DNA of 50,669 bases from Candidatus Aerophobota bacterium (GCA_030615365.1 JAUWZM010000009.1:1-50669); one strand, 5' to 3'; positions 7,779-17,276 are shown, counted from the first letter of the stretch. The notes: generated by a model not told the origin, from the sequence alone. Numbers and translations are program-made.

Positions 7779-8873
7779 TTATCTTTCACGCTCTCCTCGT
7801 ATGAACTCCTCTACCATATCCCTCGCTTCTTCGTCAGGGAATTGCTCTGATGGATGTTTCATGGTGTATGCAGAAATTGAGGTAAGAACACCACCTATTC
7901 CTCTATTTAAGGCTAACTTGCAGCACCTAATAGCATCTATCGCACAACCAGCAGAATTTGGGGAATCTTCGACAGAAAGTCTCAATTCCAAATTCATAGG
8001 GACATCCCCAAACATTCTTCCTTCCATTCTTATGAAACAAACTTTATTATCCTTTTGCCAGGGCACATAATCTGAGGGACCAATATGGATATTCTCTGAT
8101 GCTAATGGTTCATTTAAGACAGACTGAACCGCTTCTGTTTTGGAAGTCTTTTTTGATTTCAGTCTTTCTCGAGCCAACATATTCAGAAAGTCTGTGTTTC
8201 CACCAGTATTTAACTGATATGTTCTATCTAATTTGACACCCCTATCTGTGAATAATTTAGCAAGCGCTCTATGGGTGATAGTAGCCCCAATCTGTGCTTT
8301 AACATCATCTCCTATTATGGGAAGACCTTTTTGTTTAAATCTTTCTGCAAATTCTTTATCCGAAGCAATAAAAGCTGGAATGCAGTTTATAAAGGCGATG
8401 TTCGCCTCTAAGCAGCACTCTGCATAGAATCTCGTCGCTTCCTCTGAGCCAACGGGGAGATAATTTAAGGCGATTTCTGCTCCACTTTCTTTTAAAATAT
8501 TTACCACATCAACCTCATCGTCATTTGAAGCTACAAAAGCTTGCTCCTCAGGATAATCTCCCATATGTTCAGCAATTCCATCTAAAACTTTACTCATTAC
8601 AACTTTGACACCAGTTTTAGGAACATTCTTAAAAAATATCTTGGTGCAATTTGGCTTTGAAAAAATAGCCTCACTCACATCTTCCCCTACCTTTCTCTTA
8701 TCAACATCAACAGCAGCTACAACCTCTATATCATAAGGTTTATAGCCACCGATATCCCAATGCATCAAACCAATTGCATCTTTGGGATTCTTATCTTTAT
8801 AATAATAGATTCCTTGCATTAAAGAACTTGCACAATTTCCAATACCTATTACAGCTATTTTTATCTTTTCCAT
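7779..8873 (-). CDS. ino1: myo-Inositol-1-phosphate synthase
   Basis: A 364-aa cytosolic NAD-dependent enzyme converting glucose-6-phosphate to L-myo-inositol-1-phosphate. The Rossmann motif GIGNCASSLMQG is at residues 10-21. Family signatures NYLPVGSEEA, the lysine-bearing GDDVKAQIGAT and the NTGGNTDFLN loop are present, as in the short prokaryotic (archaeal/actinobacterial) class. It would feed inositol-1-phosphate to the bifunctional enzyme 2 bp downstream. Upstream are 160 bp of non-ribosomal leader with a promoter-like pair (8913-8940) and an 8-bp hairpin (8970-9001), suggesting the cassette carries its own expression signals. Confidence 0.93.
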   Translation of the reverse strand: MEKIKIAVIGIGNCASSLMQGIYYYKDKNPKDAIGLMHWDIGGYKPYDIEVVAAVDVDKRKVGEDVSEAIFSKPNCTKIFFKNVPKTGVKVVMSKVLDGIAEHMGDYPEEQAFVASNDDEVDVVNILKESGAEIALNYLPVGSEEATRFYAECCLEANIAFINCIPAFIASDKEFAERFKQKGLPIIGDDVKAQIGATITHRALAKLFTDRGVKLDRTYQLNTGGNTDFLNMLARERLKSKKTSKTEAVQSVLNEPLASENIHIGPSDYVPWQKDNKVCFIRMEGRMFGDVPMNLELRLSVEDSPNSAGCAIDAIRCCKLALNRGIGGVLTSISAYTMKHPSEQFPDEEARDMVEEFIRGERER

Positions 8874-8912
8874 ATTTTCATTACCCCCATCTTGTTAATT
8901 TCGAAATTTAAA

Positions 8913-8940
8913 ATTTTACCGGATTGAGAAAGCGATTCAA
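8913..8940 (-). promoter_or_regulatory. Putative promoter of the inositol cassette
   Basis: TTGAAT (8935-8940) and TAAAAT (8913-8918) separated by 16 bp, 40 bp upstream of ino1. It lies inside cassette DNA that is not part of the ribosomal operon. If active it would also boost rplE and everything downstream. Confidence 0.5.
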
Positions 8941-9034
8941 AAATTTTGTCTAACTTAAACTAACCCAATTGCTTCATTTGTGCACGGCTCCCGATGAAGC
9001 ATCGAATTGTAACTTTTTGTTGTTATTATTTTCC

Positions 9035-9101
9035 TCCTTTAATCCAGCCATTTAAATAATCTCCTCAGGGTTTTTTAATCAATTACTTCACCACACTTCT
9101 T
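9035..9101. repeat. 67-bp direct repeat, copy at rplX side
   Basis: Perfect match to 6316-6382. Here the rplX end is live and the rplE part is dead: ATG at 9049-9051 and six codons (MAGLKE-like) before the sequence diverges into the cassette leader. The cassette therefore split the old rplX–rplE junction and duplicated it. Confidence 0.95.
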
Positions 9102-9398
9102 GCAAATTCTCAGGTTTTCTTTTTCTTCATCCATCTGAGATATCTTAATCCCTATCCGAGTGCTTTCCCCACACCTGGGACATATTAACATAACTTTACA
9201 GGAAGCAACGGGAGCTTCTCTCTCTACTATTCCACTCTCCTGGCCCCTCTTGGTTGCTTTGATATGTCTTTTGGCAATACTTATCCCCTCTATAATTATT
9301 TTGTCTTCCCTGGGAATACGTTCAATTACCTTTCCCTTTTTCCCTTTATCTTTACCGGAAAGGATTACTACTTCATCTCCTACCTTGATTTTTGACAT
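9075..9398 (-). CDS. rplX: 50S ribosomal protein L24
   Basis: A 107-aa assembly-initiator protein. The KOW motif (KVGDEVVILSGKDKGKKGKV) is at the N-terminus. The C-terminal half holds two Cys pairs (CPRC and CKKC), a zinc-ribbon-like tail. Its last nine codons and stop fall in the 67-bp direct repeat. A truncated MITE-like element sits just upstream. Confidence 0.95.
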   Translation of the reverse strand: MSKIKVGDEVVILSGKDKGKKGKVIERIPREDKIIIEGISIAKRHIKATKRGQESGIVEREAPVASCKVMLICPRCGESTRIGIKISQMDEEKENLRICKKCGEVID

Positions 9399-9414
9399 TT
9401 TGTATTTCCTTATA

Positions 9415-9466
9415 GTAACAGTTCAGCCACTAAGTCACCAGGACACAAAGGAGTGATATGAATTAT
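9415..9466. repeat. Truncated family A MITE-like element
   Basis: The segment beginning GTAACAGTTCAGCCACTAAG matches one end of the elements at 17-191 and 34606-34783 over about 50 bp with a few differences, then stops. It lies in the rplN–rplX spacer; the other terminus is missing. The rest of the spacer to 9555 is a T/C-rich stretch with no feature I can name. Confidence 0.6.
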
Positions 9467-9555
9467 AATCTCACCTATTATGTCGATCTCCTTCGTTTCT
9501 ACTCATTGCTCCCTCTCACCTTTTGCCTTTAGCCCTTTGCCTCTTTGCTGACATT

Positions 9556-9921
9556 TTATAGTACCTCGGGAGCCAGGGAAACTATCTTCATAAAACTTTT
9601 CCTTAATTCCCGAGGAACCGGACCAAAAATTCTTGTCCCTCGTGGATTTCCTGTATTGTCAATCAGAACCCCCGCATTCTCATCAAACCTAATGTAAGTT
9701 CCGTCTTTTCTTCCTACTTCCTTCTTCGTACGGACAACCACTGCTTTAACTACCTCTCCTTTAGGTATATCACTATTGGGAATGGTTTTCTTGACTGAAC
9801 CAATTATTATATCTCCAATACTGGCGTAACGATGTTTGCTTCCTCCGGGAATTCCAATGCACATTATCTTTTTAACCCCCGTATTGTCAGCCACTGCCAA
9901 TTGAGTTCGCAGTTGAATCAT
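9556..9921 (-). CDS. rplN: 50S ribosomal protein L14
   Basis: A 121-aa beta-barrel protein at the subunit interface, starting [21 protein letters not shown] and ending [21 protein letters not shown] at 9919-9921 overlaps the rpsQ stop (ATGA) and gives the canonical N-terminus. An in-frame upstream start would add 11 non-conserved residues and is rejected. Confidence 0.96.
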   Translation of the reverse strand: MIQLRTQLAVADNTGVKKIMCIGIPGGSKHRYASIGDIIIGSVKKTIPNSDIPKGEVVKAVVVRTKKEVGRKDGTYIRFDENAGVLIDNTGNPRGTRIFGPVPRELRKSFMKIVSLAPEVL

Positions 9922-10169
9922 TTTGTCCTCTTTAAAACTTGGGTTACTCGCCAATATTTTTCCTTACTTAAAGGCTTGGTTTCAACGATTTTTACTACAT
10001 CACCTGCTTGACATTTATTAGCCCCATCATGAGCTTTCACTTTCTTTCTTTTCCGCACCCTCTTCCCGTAGAGAGGATGAGCAAACTCTCGTTGAAGTAA
10101 AACCACCACTGTCTTATCCATCTTATTACTTATCACCTCTCCCACTCTTTCTTTAATTGCCTTTTTCAA
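9918..10169 (-). CDS. rpsQ: 30S ribosomal protein S17
   Basis: An 83-aa OB-fold primary 16S rRNA-binding protein. It contains [26 protein letters not shown] (family-typical) and the [21 protein letters not shown]-terminal signature. It overlaps rplN by an ATGA. The ~85-bp spacer upstream to rpmC holds a 50-bp MITE-end-like sequence (GCCGCAGATGGACAC). Confidence 0.96.
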   Translation of the reverse strand: MKKAIKERVGEVISNKMDKTVVVLLQREFAHPLYGKRVRKRKKVKAHDGANKCQAGDVVKIVETKPLSKEKYWRVTQVLKRTK

Positions 10170-10254
10170 CTCCTACTCCTATTTTTATAAAATCGTAATT
10201 ATTTAGCCGCAGATGGACACTAATCTTTTCGACCAAGAACTAACCACCGCAAAA

Positions 10255-10449
10255 CTATAGATTAATATTTCTCTCTTTGAGTAAAGTCATTATTTGAGCT
10301 ATATTCTTTTTTATCTGTCTGGCTTTGGAAGATGTCTTGGTACGCCCTTGAGCAATTTCAATCTTTAAATTGAATAACTCTCTTTTTAATCTAGCTAATG
10401 AGGAGATAAGATCCTCTTTATCCATGCTTCTCAATTCAGTAATTTTCAT
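10255..10449 (-). CDS. rpmC: 50S ribosomal protein L29
   Basis: A 64-aa two-helix coiled protein at the exit tunnel; the signature [14 protein letters not shown]...[12 protein letters not shown] is clear. ATG overlaps the rplP stop (ATGA). Its usual neighbours L16 and S17 flank it. Confidence 0.95.
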   Translation of the reverse strand: MKITELRSMDKEDLISSLARLKRELFNLKIEIAQGRTKTSSKARQIKKNIAQIMTLLKERNINL

Positions 10450-10868
10450 TTCATTACCCCATCAACGGAAACGAATTTGGTCATGATGGGCAACTTGTGT
10501 GAACCTAAAGCAAAAGCTCTTTTCGCTCTATCCTCTGTCACTCCTCCCAATTCAAACAAAATTTTACCCTGTCGGACCACAGCTACCCACTCCGCAGGCT
10601 CTCCCTTACCTTTGCCCATTCGAGTTTCTAAGGGTTTCTTGGTTACTGACTTGTGAGGAAAAATTCTAATCCACAGTCGACCTTCATGTTTTAAGCTTCG
10701 AATTATAGTTACTCGAACAGATTCAATTTGCCTGGATGTAATCCAAGCAGCTTCGGTAGCAATTAAACCATACTCACCGAAGCTAAGTTTGGTTCCTTTT
10801 GAAGATATACCTTTTCTCCTACCTCTATGACTTTTTCTATACTTTACTCTTTTCGGTTGCAAGGGCAT
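10446..10868 (-). CDS. rplP: 50S ribosomal protein L16
   Basis: 140 aa starting [16 protein letters not shown]. It contacts the elbow of A-site tRNA. Signatures include [14 protein letters not shown] and [12 protein letters not shown]. The ATG at 10866-10868 has AAGGAGG at good spacing. An in-frame start eight codons earlier is less likely. It begins inside the last 32 bp of rpsC. Confidence 0.96.
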   Translation of the reverse strand: MPLQPKRVKYRKSHRGRRKGISSKGTKLSFGEYGLIATEAAWITSRQIESVRVTIIRSLKHEGRLWIRIFPHKSVTKKPLETRMGKGKGEPAEWVAVVRQGKILFELGGVTEDRAKRAFALGSHKLPIMTKFVSVDGVMK

Positions 10869-11529
10869 CCTTAGATTCCTCCTTGAGAACATTGCGAGTG
10901 GGCAAAATATCTCCTTTATATATCCACACCTTTATCCCAATGCATCCATAGGTAGTATGAGCGGTACTTACTCCATAGTCGATTTTCGCTCTTAAAGTAT
11001 GCAGGGGAATCCTTCCTTCTTTTGCCCATTCCTTTCTGGCTATTTCTGCCCCTCCAATCCTCCCCTTACACATTACCTTTATTCCCTCCGCTCCTAATTC
11101 CATGGCTCGAGATATAACTTCTCTCATTGCTCTTTTGCTTCCTGTCCTTCTTTTCAGTTGAAAAGCAACTCTTCCAGCTACCAATTGAGCATCCAGTTCA
11201 GGATGGGATACCACCTGAACATTCAAAAAAATCTTACTATCCTTAGCAAATTGTAAAAGTTCTTTCTTGGTTTTTTCAATGGCTTCACCCCTTTTCCCAA
11301 TAATTATACCAGGACGAGCAGCAAAGATATCTATTTTTAATTTGTTAGTAGCTCTTTCTATTGAAATTTCGGAGATATTAGCCCTTTCAAACTTCTTCAT
11401 AAGGAAATCCCGAACCTTAAAATCAACATACAGAAACTTCGAGTAGTCCCCTTTGTCTCCATACCATTTACTTTGCCATCCTCTAGTTATGCCAATTCTT
11501 AACCCTATTGGGTTTACCTTTTGTCCCAA
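10837..11529 (-). CDS. rpsC: 30S ribosomal protein S3
   Basis: 230 aa, [20 protein letters not shown] start. The KH domain motif [13 protein letters not shown] is near residues 75-87 and the C-terminal domain contains [22 protein letters not shown]. It forms the mRNA entry helicase with S4 and S5. The slightly extended basic C-tail overlaps rplP. Confidence 0.97.
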   Translation of the reverse strand: MGQKVNPIGLRIGITRGWQSKWYGDKGDYSKFLYVDFKVRDFLMKKFERANISEISIERATNKLKIDIFAARPGIIIGKRGEAIEKTKKELLQFAKDSKIFLNVQVVSHPELDAQLVAGRVAFQLKRRTGSKRAMREVISRAMELGAEGIKVMCKGRIGGAEIARKEWAKEGRIPLHTLRAKIDYGVSTAHTTYGCIGIKVWIYKGDILPTRNVLKEESKDALATEKSKV

Positions 11530-11591
11530 AATTGCCTCCTTGACGGTAACATATGATAATAATTCAGTTTTTCAGAGAAACTAAGTTATTA

Positions 11592-11930
11592 CTACCTCTC
11601 TGAAGATTCAAGAACAACAGTAATGTGCGAAGTCCTTCTCCTCATTAGATCAGCCCTACCCCTCGCACGAGGCTTAACTCTTCTCAAAACAGGGCCCCTA
11701 TCAACCAGAGCTCTTTTAATGTATAGGTGATCGGGTAATAAATTAAAATTATTTTCTGCATTAGCCATTGCTGACTTAAGAATTTTACCAATTATCCGAG
11801 AACTTTTGTGGGAAGTCAATTTTAAGATACTTGCGGCTTCCTGTACCTTCTTACCCTTAATCAAATTAGCAATTTTTCTCGCTTTGAAGGGTGATATACG
11901 GATATACTTACCTACTGCCTTTACTTCCAT
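11592..11930 (-). CDS. rplV: 50S ribosomal protein L22
   Basis: 112 aa lining the exit tunnel. It starts MEVKAVGKYIRISPFKAR, and the tunnel beta-hairpin is RVKPRARGRADLMRRRTSHI. Usual order S19–L22–S3. A palindromic repeat lies upstream, between it and rpsS. Confidence 0.96.
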   Translation of the reverse strand: MEVKAVGKYIRISPFKARKIANLIKGKKVQEAASILKLTSHKSSRIIGKILKSAMANAENNFNLLPDHLYIKRALVDRGPVLRRVKPRARGRADLMRRRTSHITVVLESSER

Positions 11931-11948
11931 AGATTAATCCTTTAAATA

Positions 11949-12061
11949 AGTAATGGATAATAATAAGTAATATGTAATGGGTAATGAGTAAAAAACTTCT
12001 TTGCCGTTTATTCTTTACATATTACCTATCACTTGTTACTGTTTACATATCACATATTACT
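11949..12061. repeat. AT-rich palindromic spacer repeat, copy 3
   Basis: Same family as 4975-5050: runs of TAATRTGTAAT-type motif on the left, the core AAAAAACTTCTTTGCC in the middle, and inverted TACATATTAC motifs on the right. It occupies the whole rpsS–rplV spacer. Confidence 0.65.
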
Positions 12062-12065
12062 TCTT

Positions 12066-12350
12066 CTACTTTGGTGAAATTACCCTTTTACCATGGGTTC
12101 CATGATGACCAAAGCGACGAGTAGGAGAAAATTCTCCCAATCTATGTCCCACCATTTCCTCAGTCACATACACATTACGGAAATCCTTACCATTATGAAC
12201 AGCAAAAGTATACCCAACAAAATCCGGGATAACCATTGATCGACGTGACCAGGTCTTAATGGGACCTTTGTTTTTTTCTTTCTTCATTTTCTCTATTTTT
12301 TTGATCAAACAAGGATCAACCCATGGTCCTTTTTTAACAGAACGACTCAT
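12066..12350 (-). CDS. rpsS: 30S ribosomal protein S19
   Basis: 94 aa starting [19 protein letters not shown] and ending with the [17 protein letters not shown] signature. It binds S13 and the 30S head. 14 bp downstream of rplB; standard order. Confidence 0.97.
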   Translation of the reverse strand: MSRSVKKGPWVDPCLIKKIEKMKKEKNKGPIKTWSRRSMVIPDFVGYTFAVHNGKDFRNVYVTEEMVGHRLGEFSPTRRFGHHGTHGKRVISPK

Positions 12351-12364
12351 TTAAATCCTCTTTT

Positions 12365-13192
12365 TTATTTTTTCCGTCTTTGAACTATCAATCTATCCGA
12401 AGACTTCCTTTTTTTTCTGGTCCTCGTACCTTTGGTAGGTTTTCCCCATGGAGTAACAGGATGTCTACCCGGACCACTACGTCCTTCGCCTCCTCCATGA
12501 GGATGATCGACGGGATTCATAGCTACTCCTCGAACACGAGGACGCCTACCCATCCATCGAGATCTACCAGCTTTACCTATTTGAATACCTTCATGCTCAA
12601 CATTACCAACCTGCCCCAGAGTAGCTTTGCATTCCAGGAGTACAAGACGAATCTCTCTTGAGGGAAGTTTAATTTGAGCAAATCTCCTCTCCTTGCTGAG
12701 AAGCTGAGCCGAGACTCCGGCTGAACGGACCAGCTGTCCGCCTGCACCTTTTTTTAACTCAATATTGTATATAAAACTTCCTTCAGGAATATCTTTTAAA
12801 GGAAGAGCATTCCCCAATTTTAACGGTGCATCTTCCCCAGAGATTACCTCGTCTCCCACATTTAATCCCTGAGGAGCTATGATGTACCTTTTCTCTCCAT
12901 CTTTATAGTGAAGAAGAGCGATATGAGCTGAGCGATTAGGGTCATACTCAACAGTAGCAACCTTAGCCTCTATTCCATCCTTATCTCTTTTAAAGTCTAT
13001 TAGCCTATACCTTCTCTTGGCTCCGCCACCTTTATGCCGAGAGGTAATTCTTCCCTTATTATTTCTTCCCGCTTTCCTTTTTAATCTCACAGTCAGGCTT
13101 TTTTCTGGCTTGGTTTTACTAATTTCAGAAAAGGAGACTTTACTTTGATGTCTTCTCCCAGGAGAAGTAGGTTTGTAAAATTTAATGGACAT
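12365..13192 (-). CDS. rplB: 50S ribosomal protein L2
   Basis: 275 aa; contacts helix 66 and is needed for subunit association and peptidyl transfer. N-terminal [18 protein letters not shown] and C-terminal [17 protein letters not shown] with the conserved His are both present. Tightly packed between rplW (4 bp) and rpsS. Confidence 0.98.
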   Translation of the reverse strand: MSIKFYKPTSPGRRHQSKVSFSEISKTKPEKSLTVRLKRKAGRNNKGRITSRHKGGGAKRRYRLIDFKRDKDGIEAKVATVEYDPNRSAHIALLHYKDGEKRYIIAPQGLNVGDEVISGEDAPLKLGNALPLKDIPEGSFIYNIELKKGAGGQLVRSAGVSAQLLSKERRFAQIKLPSREIRLVLLECKATLGQVGNVEHEGIQIGKAGRSRWMGRRPRVRGVAMNPVDHPHGGGEGRSGPGRHPVTPWGKPTKGTRTRKKRKSSDRLIVQRRKK

Positions 13193-13196
13193 TCCT

Positions 13197-13487
13197 TTAT
13201 ACTCCCAATTCTTCGATAGTGTTACCTTCTTTTAATTTTACTATAGCTTTTTTCCACCGAGAAGTTTTTCCCACAGCCCTTCCTCTCCATTTCCTAATTT
13301 TCCCCTTGACTCTCATAGTTCTCACCTTTTCCACTTTTACCTTAAATAAATCCTCTACCGCCTTTCTTATTTCAATTTTACCTGCGCTGAGAGGGACCCT
13401 AAAAATATACTTGTTCTCTCCCAGCATATGAGTTCCCTTTTCCGTAACCACGTGTCCTAAAATAATACCATACACGGTCTTATCCAT
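13197..13487 (-). CDS. rplW: 50S ribosomal protein L23
   Basis: 96 aa; docking site for SRP and trigger factor at the exit tunnel. [19 protein letters not shown] and the basic [21 protein letters not shown] hairpin are typical. Its start overlaps the rplD stop by 8 bp. Confidence 0.96.
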   Translation of the reverse strand: MDKTVYGIILGHVVTEKGTHMLGENKYIFRVPLSAGKIEIRKAVEDLFKVKVEKVRTMRVKGKIRKWRGRAVGKTSRWKKAIVKLKEGNTIEELGV

Positions 13488-14106
13488 TCTTCAGCCTCTC
13501 AGTTAAATTATCTACACAGACCTGGGTTAAAAAGAGATTGTCATGAGTAAGGATATCATATCCGGAAACTTTGGAAACAAATCCCACATCTACATTTTTT
13601 AAATTAGCACAAGCTCTTCTCACCTTTTTGTCTATACTATCCAGTAAAATTAGAGTTTTCCCTTTCACAGAGAAACTATTTAAGAAGGCCACTACTTCTC
13701 TGGTTTTACCCTCATCGACTCTAAATCTATCCAGAACAAAAAAATTTCCTTCTTTTATCTTTATCCATAGGCTTGATTTTAATGCTAACTTTTTCTTCTT
13801 TTTGGATAAAGGGTAGCTGAAATTTCTTGGCTTTGGTCCAAAAACTATTCCACCTCCTGCAAAGAGAGGTGATCTAATGCTTCCAGCTCTCGCTCTACCT
13901 GTACCCTTTTGAATCCAGGGCTTCCTTCCTCCTCCACTCACTTCCCTTCTGCTCTTGGTGGAAGAGGTTCCCTGCCGCAGGTTAGTTTGGTGAGCCAAAA
14001 CTGCCTCTCGCAAAACAGGCTGATTCACCTCACCTTCAAATATTTCCTCGTTCAATTCAAGATTACTCACTTCCTCTGCCTGTATATTATAAATTTTCCA
14101 CTTCAT
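13480..14106 (-). CDS. rplD: 50S ribosomal protein L4
   Basis: 208 aa. The extended tunnel loop with GGGRKPWIQKGTGRARAG and the GGGIVFGPKPRNFSYPL segment are diagnostic. In E. coli L4 autoregulates the S10 operon; I see no obvious S10-leader-like structure here because fusA runs directly into rpsJ. Confidence 0.96.
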   Translation of the reverse strand: MKWKIYNIQAEEVSNLELNEEIFEGEVNQPVLREAVLAHQTNLRQGTSSTKSRREVSGGGRKPWIQKGTGRARAGSIRSPLFAGGGIVFGPKPRNFSYPLSKKKKKLALKSSLWIKIKEGNFFVLDRFRVDEGKTREVVAFLNSFSVKGKTLILLDSIDKKVRRACANLKNVDVGFVSKVSGYDILTHDNLFLTQVCVDNLTERLKNG

Positions 14107-14115
14107 AACTAATCC

Positions 14116-14736
14116 TTAAGCTTCCTTAATGAACAGAAGGGCTCCTTTTTTACCGGGGATACTTCCCTTGATTAAGAGTAAACTCTTTTCTTTATCTACC
14201 TCTATTACCTCTAAGTTCTTCACAGTCACCACTTGAACTCCAGCTCTACCTGGCATCTTCTTGCCTTTAAAAACCCGAGAAGGAGAAGCTGAAGCACCAA
14301 TAGAACCTGGTCTACGGTGCCATAGGGATGCACCATGAGAAGCAGGTCCTCCTTTAAAACCATACCTTTTCATAACTCCAGTAAAACCTTTCCCCTTAGA
14401 GACTCCTGTAGCTTTAACTAAATCTCCCTTTTTAAAAACATCCAGCTTTATCTCATCACCTATTTTATAAGAAGAAAGGTCATCCTCTCTTATTTCTCGC
14501 AAATAACGCTTGGGAGAAAGATTAGCTTTTCTAAAATGGCCCAATAAAGGTCGAGAAACACGAGATTCCTTCACTTCGTCAAAACCTACCTGTATAGCGC
14601 TATATTTATCTCTCTTTTTAGTCTTTATCTGAACCACTACCCCATAGACAGACTTGACCACAGTCACTGGAAGCAAGGCATCTCCTTCGAAAATTTGAGT
14701 CATTCCCAGTTTTCTACCCCATATAGCTTTTACCAT
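14116..14736 (-). CDS. rplC: 50S ribosomal protein L3
   Basis: 206 aa starting MVKAIWGRKLGMTQIF. The central loop reaching the peptidyl-transferase centre (GGPASHGASLWHRRPGSIGA) and GKKMPGRAGVQVVT are clear. Separated from rpsJ by a palindromic repeat. Confidence 0.97.
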   Translation of the reverse strand: MVKAIWGRKLGMTQIFEGDALLPVTVVKSVYGVVVQIKTKKRDKYSAIQVGFDEVKESRVSRPLLGHFRKANLSPKRYLREIREDDLSSYKIGDEIKLDVFKKGDLVKATGVSKGKGFTGVMKRYGFKGGPASHGASLWHRRPGSIGASASPSRVFKGKKMPGRAGVQVVTVKNLEVIEVDKEKSLLLIKGSIPGKKGALLFIKEA

Positions 14737-14758
14737 ATTTATTCTCCACTATAAATAC

Positions 14759-14877
14759 AAGTAATATGTGATGTATGATATGTAATAAGTAAAAAACCTC
14801 TTTACACATCACCTACTACCTATCACTTGTTACTGTTTACTTATTACATATCACCCATCGTCCATTACACATTACAG
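14759..14877. repeat. AT-rich palindromic spacer repeat, copy 4
   Basis: Family member with ACAAGTAATATGTGATG on the left, the core GTAAAAAACCTCTTTAC, then inverted ATCACTTGTTACTGTTTAC and ATTACACATTAC on the right. It fills the rpsJ–rplC spacer and ends beside the rpsJ stop. Confidence 0.65.
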
Positions 14878-14880
14878 TTT

Positions 14881-15189
14881 TTACAGCTTCACCTCTACGT
14901 TCACTCCCGTGGGGAGATTCATTCCCATCAACGCATCGACAGTTTTAGGATTAGACTCCATTATATCTATAACCCTCTTGTGAACTTTCATTTCAAATTG
15001 CTCTCGAGAATCCTTATGGGTATGAGGAGAACGAAGAACAGTAAACCTACTAATCTTTGTAGGTAGAGGAATAGGGCCACAAATCTTTGCCCCGCTTCGC
15101 TCTATAGTCTCAACAATTCTTTTCACTGACTGATCTAATATCTTATGATCATACGCTTTTAATTTTATTCTGATCCTCTGTTTAGGCAT
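14881..15189 (-). CDS. rpsJ: 30S ribosomal protein S10
   Basis: 102 aa; also the NusE transcription factor that binds NusB and NusG. Starts [44 protein letters not shown] is the family signature. Only 20 bp after fusA, so the S10 operon here is continuous with the str operon. Confidence 0.97.
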   Translation of the reverse strand: MPKQRIRIKLKAYDHKILDQSVKRIVETIERSGAKICGPIPLPTKISRFTVLRSPHTHKDSREQFEMKVHKRVIDIMESNPKTVDALMGMNLPTGVNVEVKL

Positions 15190-15209
15190 TTTTCATTACT
15201 CCTGTATAA

Positions 15210-17276
15210 TTACTGTCCTAAAATCTCCCTGGTAATTTCTTGGCTAACCTCCTGATAACGATAAAACTCCAAATTGGGAACAGCCCTCCCTTGAGTTAAA
15301 GAGCGAAGTCGGGTAATATAACCAAAAATCTCAGAGAGAGGAACAAAGGCAGACAAATGGCGAATTTTTTCTCCCCCTTCTAATTTAACAATCTGTCCTC
15401 GGCGAGCCATAATATCCCTCGTCACATCACCCAAAAATCCCTGAGGAACTCTCACCTCTAATTTCATTATAGGCTCTAAAAGATAAGGAGAAGCTTGCCT
15501 CGAAGCTTTCTTGAAAGCAATAACAGCAGCAGTTTTGAAGGCATGTTCGGAAGAATCTACGGGATGAAAAGAACCATCAAAAAGAGTAGCTTTCACATTC
15601 ACCATAGGATAACCTCCTAATGCCCCATTTAACATAGCCTGTTCTACTCCTTTCCTCACGGCAGGAATAAACTCCTTGGGAATAACACCACCTTTCGTTT
15701 TATCTATAAAGTATCCCTCTCCATCTTTTCTGGATCCAATTTCCAGTACTACATCGCCATATTGACCCCTACCACCTGTTTGTTTAATATACGTACCACG
15801 AGCCCGAGCTCTTTTTTTTATACTCTCCCTATAAGTTACCTGGGGTTCTCCTGAATTTACTCTCAGGTTAAATTCTCGATGCAATCTATTAACTATTACC
15901 TCTAAATGAAGCTCCCCCATTCCAGAGATGATAGTTTGTCCTGTCTCCTCATCCTGGCGAACCTTGAAAGTAGGGTCCTCTTCTGACAACTTAGAAAGAG
16001 CAATGGCTAATTTATTTTGTTCTAATTTAGTTTTTGGTTCAATAGCAATAGAAATCACAGGCTCAGCGAATTTTATAGGCGCCAGGATTATAGGATATTG
16101 CTCATTACACAGAGAATCTCCAGTCCTAATAGTATTGGACCCCACTAAAGCACCAATTTCTCCGGCACAAATTTCCTCTCTCTCGATGCGATAGTTAGCA
16201 TGCATCTCTAAAATACGGCCAACTTTTTCTCTTCTTCTCTTTGTAGAATTATACACAGAAGAACCAGAGCCAATTTTCCCCGAATATACCCGAAAATACG
16301 TCAACCTCCCTGCATAGGGATCAGTAACTATCTTAAAAGCTAACGCAGAGAAGGGCTCATTAATCGAAACTTTCCTTTTTTCTCTTTTTTTATTTAAAGG
16401 ATTGAACCCTTCGACTTCAGAAAGATCTAAAGGTGAAGGTAGATAATCCATAATTCCATCTAAAAGAAGTCTGATTCCTTTATTTTTTAAGGAGCTCCCA
16501 CAAAAAATAGGAACTCCACGGTGCTCTAAGGTAAGAATTCTAATTCCTTGTTTTATTTGAGCAGGGGTCAGAATGCCTTTTTCAAAAAACTCTTCCATTA
16601 ATTCATCACTTGCATCAGCCGCATTCTCCATTAACTCATTATGAAAGGCAATGGCCTTTTCCCGTAAATCAGAGGGAATCTCTTCCTCTCTGACTTTTGA
16701 ATCCACATCATTACTCTCCCAGACTAAAGCCTTCATTTCTATTAGATCTATGACTCCTCGGAAATTTTCTTCTCGTCCTATGGGCAATTGGACCGGAAGA
16801 GAAGTAAGTTCAAAATTATCTTTTATCTCGTTTAATGTCTTGTGAAAATCAGCTCCTACTCTATCTAATTTATTAATGAAGGTAATTCTTGGAATGCCGT
16901 ATTTATCAGTCTGTCGCCATACTGTCTCTGACTGAGGTTCAACCCCTCCTACACCACAAAATATTATTACGACTCCATCTAATATTCTGAGCACTCTTTC
17001 TACCTCGACTGTAAAATCCACATGACCAGGAGTATCTATTATATTAATACTATGTCCTTTCCATTGACAGGAAGTAGCAGCAGAAGTGATAGTTATGCCT
17101 CGTTTTTTTTCCTCCTCCATCCAGTCCATCACCGTTGTACCCTCGTGAACTTCCCCTACTCTATGAGTTTTGCCAGTATAGTAAAGAATTCGTTCTGTAG
17201 TGGTAGTTTTACCGGCATCTATATGAGCAACAATACCAATGTTTCTAATTTTCTCTATGCCAGATTGTCCTTCCAT
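15210..17276 (-). CDS. fusA: Elongation factor G
   Basis: A translocation GTPase of 688 aa from the ATG at 17274-17276, which has GGAGA seven bases upstream. An in-frame start 18 codons earlier lacks support. G-motifs: AHIDAGKTT (P-loop), the RGITITSAAT switch, DTPGHVDF and NKLD. Domain IV motif GGRGQYGDVV and the C-terminal RGQIVKLEGG region are intact, so this looks like a canonical translocase. A MITE-like spacer separates it from rpsG. Confidence 0.97.
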   Translation of the reverse strand: MEGQSGIEKIRNIGIVAHIDAGKTTTTERILYYTGKTHRVGEVHEGTTVMDWMEEEKKRGITITSAATSCQWKGHSINIIDTPGHVDFTVEVERVLRILDGVVIIFCGVGGVEPQSETVWRQTDKYGIPRITFINKLDRVGADFHKTLNEIKDNFELTSLPVQLPIGREENFRGVIDLIEMKALVWESNDVDSKVREEEIPSDLREKAIAFHNELMENAADASDELMEEFFEKGILTPAQIKQGIRILTLEHRGVPIFCGSSLKNKGIRLLLDGIMDYLPSPLDLSEVEGFNPLNKKREKRKVSINEPFSALAFKIVTDPYAGRLTYFRVYSGKIGSGSSVYNSTKRRREKVGRILEMHANYRIEREEICAGEIGALVGSNTIRTGDSLCNEQYPIILAPIKFAEPVISIAIEPKTKLEQNKLAIALSKLSEEDPTFKVRQDEETGQTIISGMGELHLEVIVNRLHREFNLRVNSGEPQVTYRESIKKRARARGTYIKQTGGRGQYGDVVLEIGSRKDGEGYFIDKTKGGVIPKEFIPAVRKGVEQAMLNGALGGYPMVNVKATLFDGSFHPVDSSEHAFKTAAVIAFKKASRQASPYLLEPIMKLEVRVPQGFLGDVTRDIMARRGQIVKLEGGEKIRHLSAFVPLSEIFGYITRLRSLTQGRAVPNLEFYRYQEVSQEITREILGQ

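Noticed and set aside
4975..14877. CRISPR array
   Set aside because: The repeated spacer sequences are palindromic, variable and kilobases apart between genes; there is no regular repeat-spacer ladder and no cas gene.
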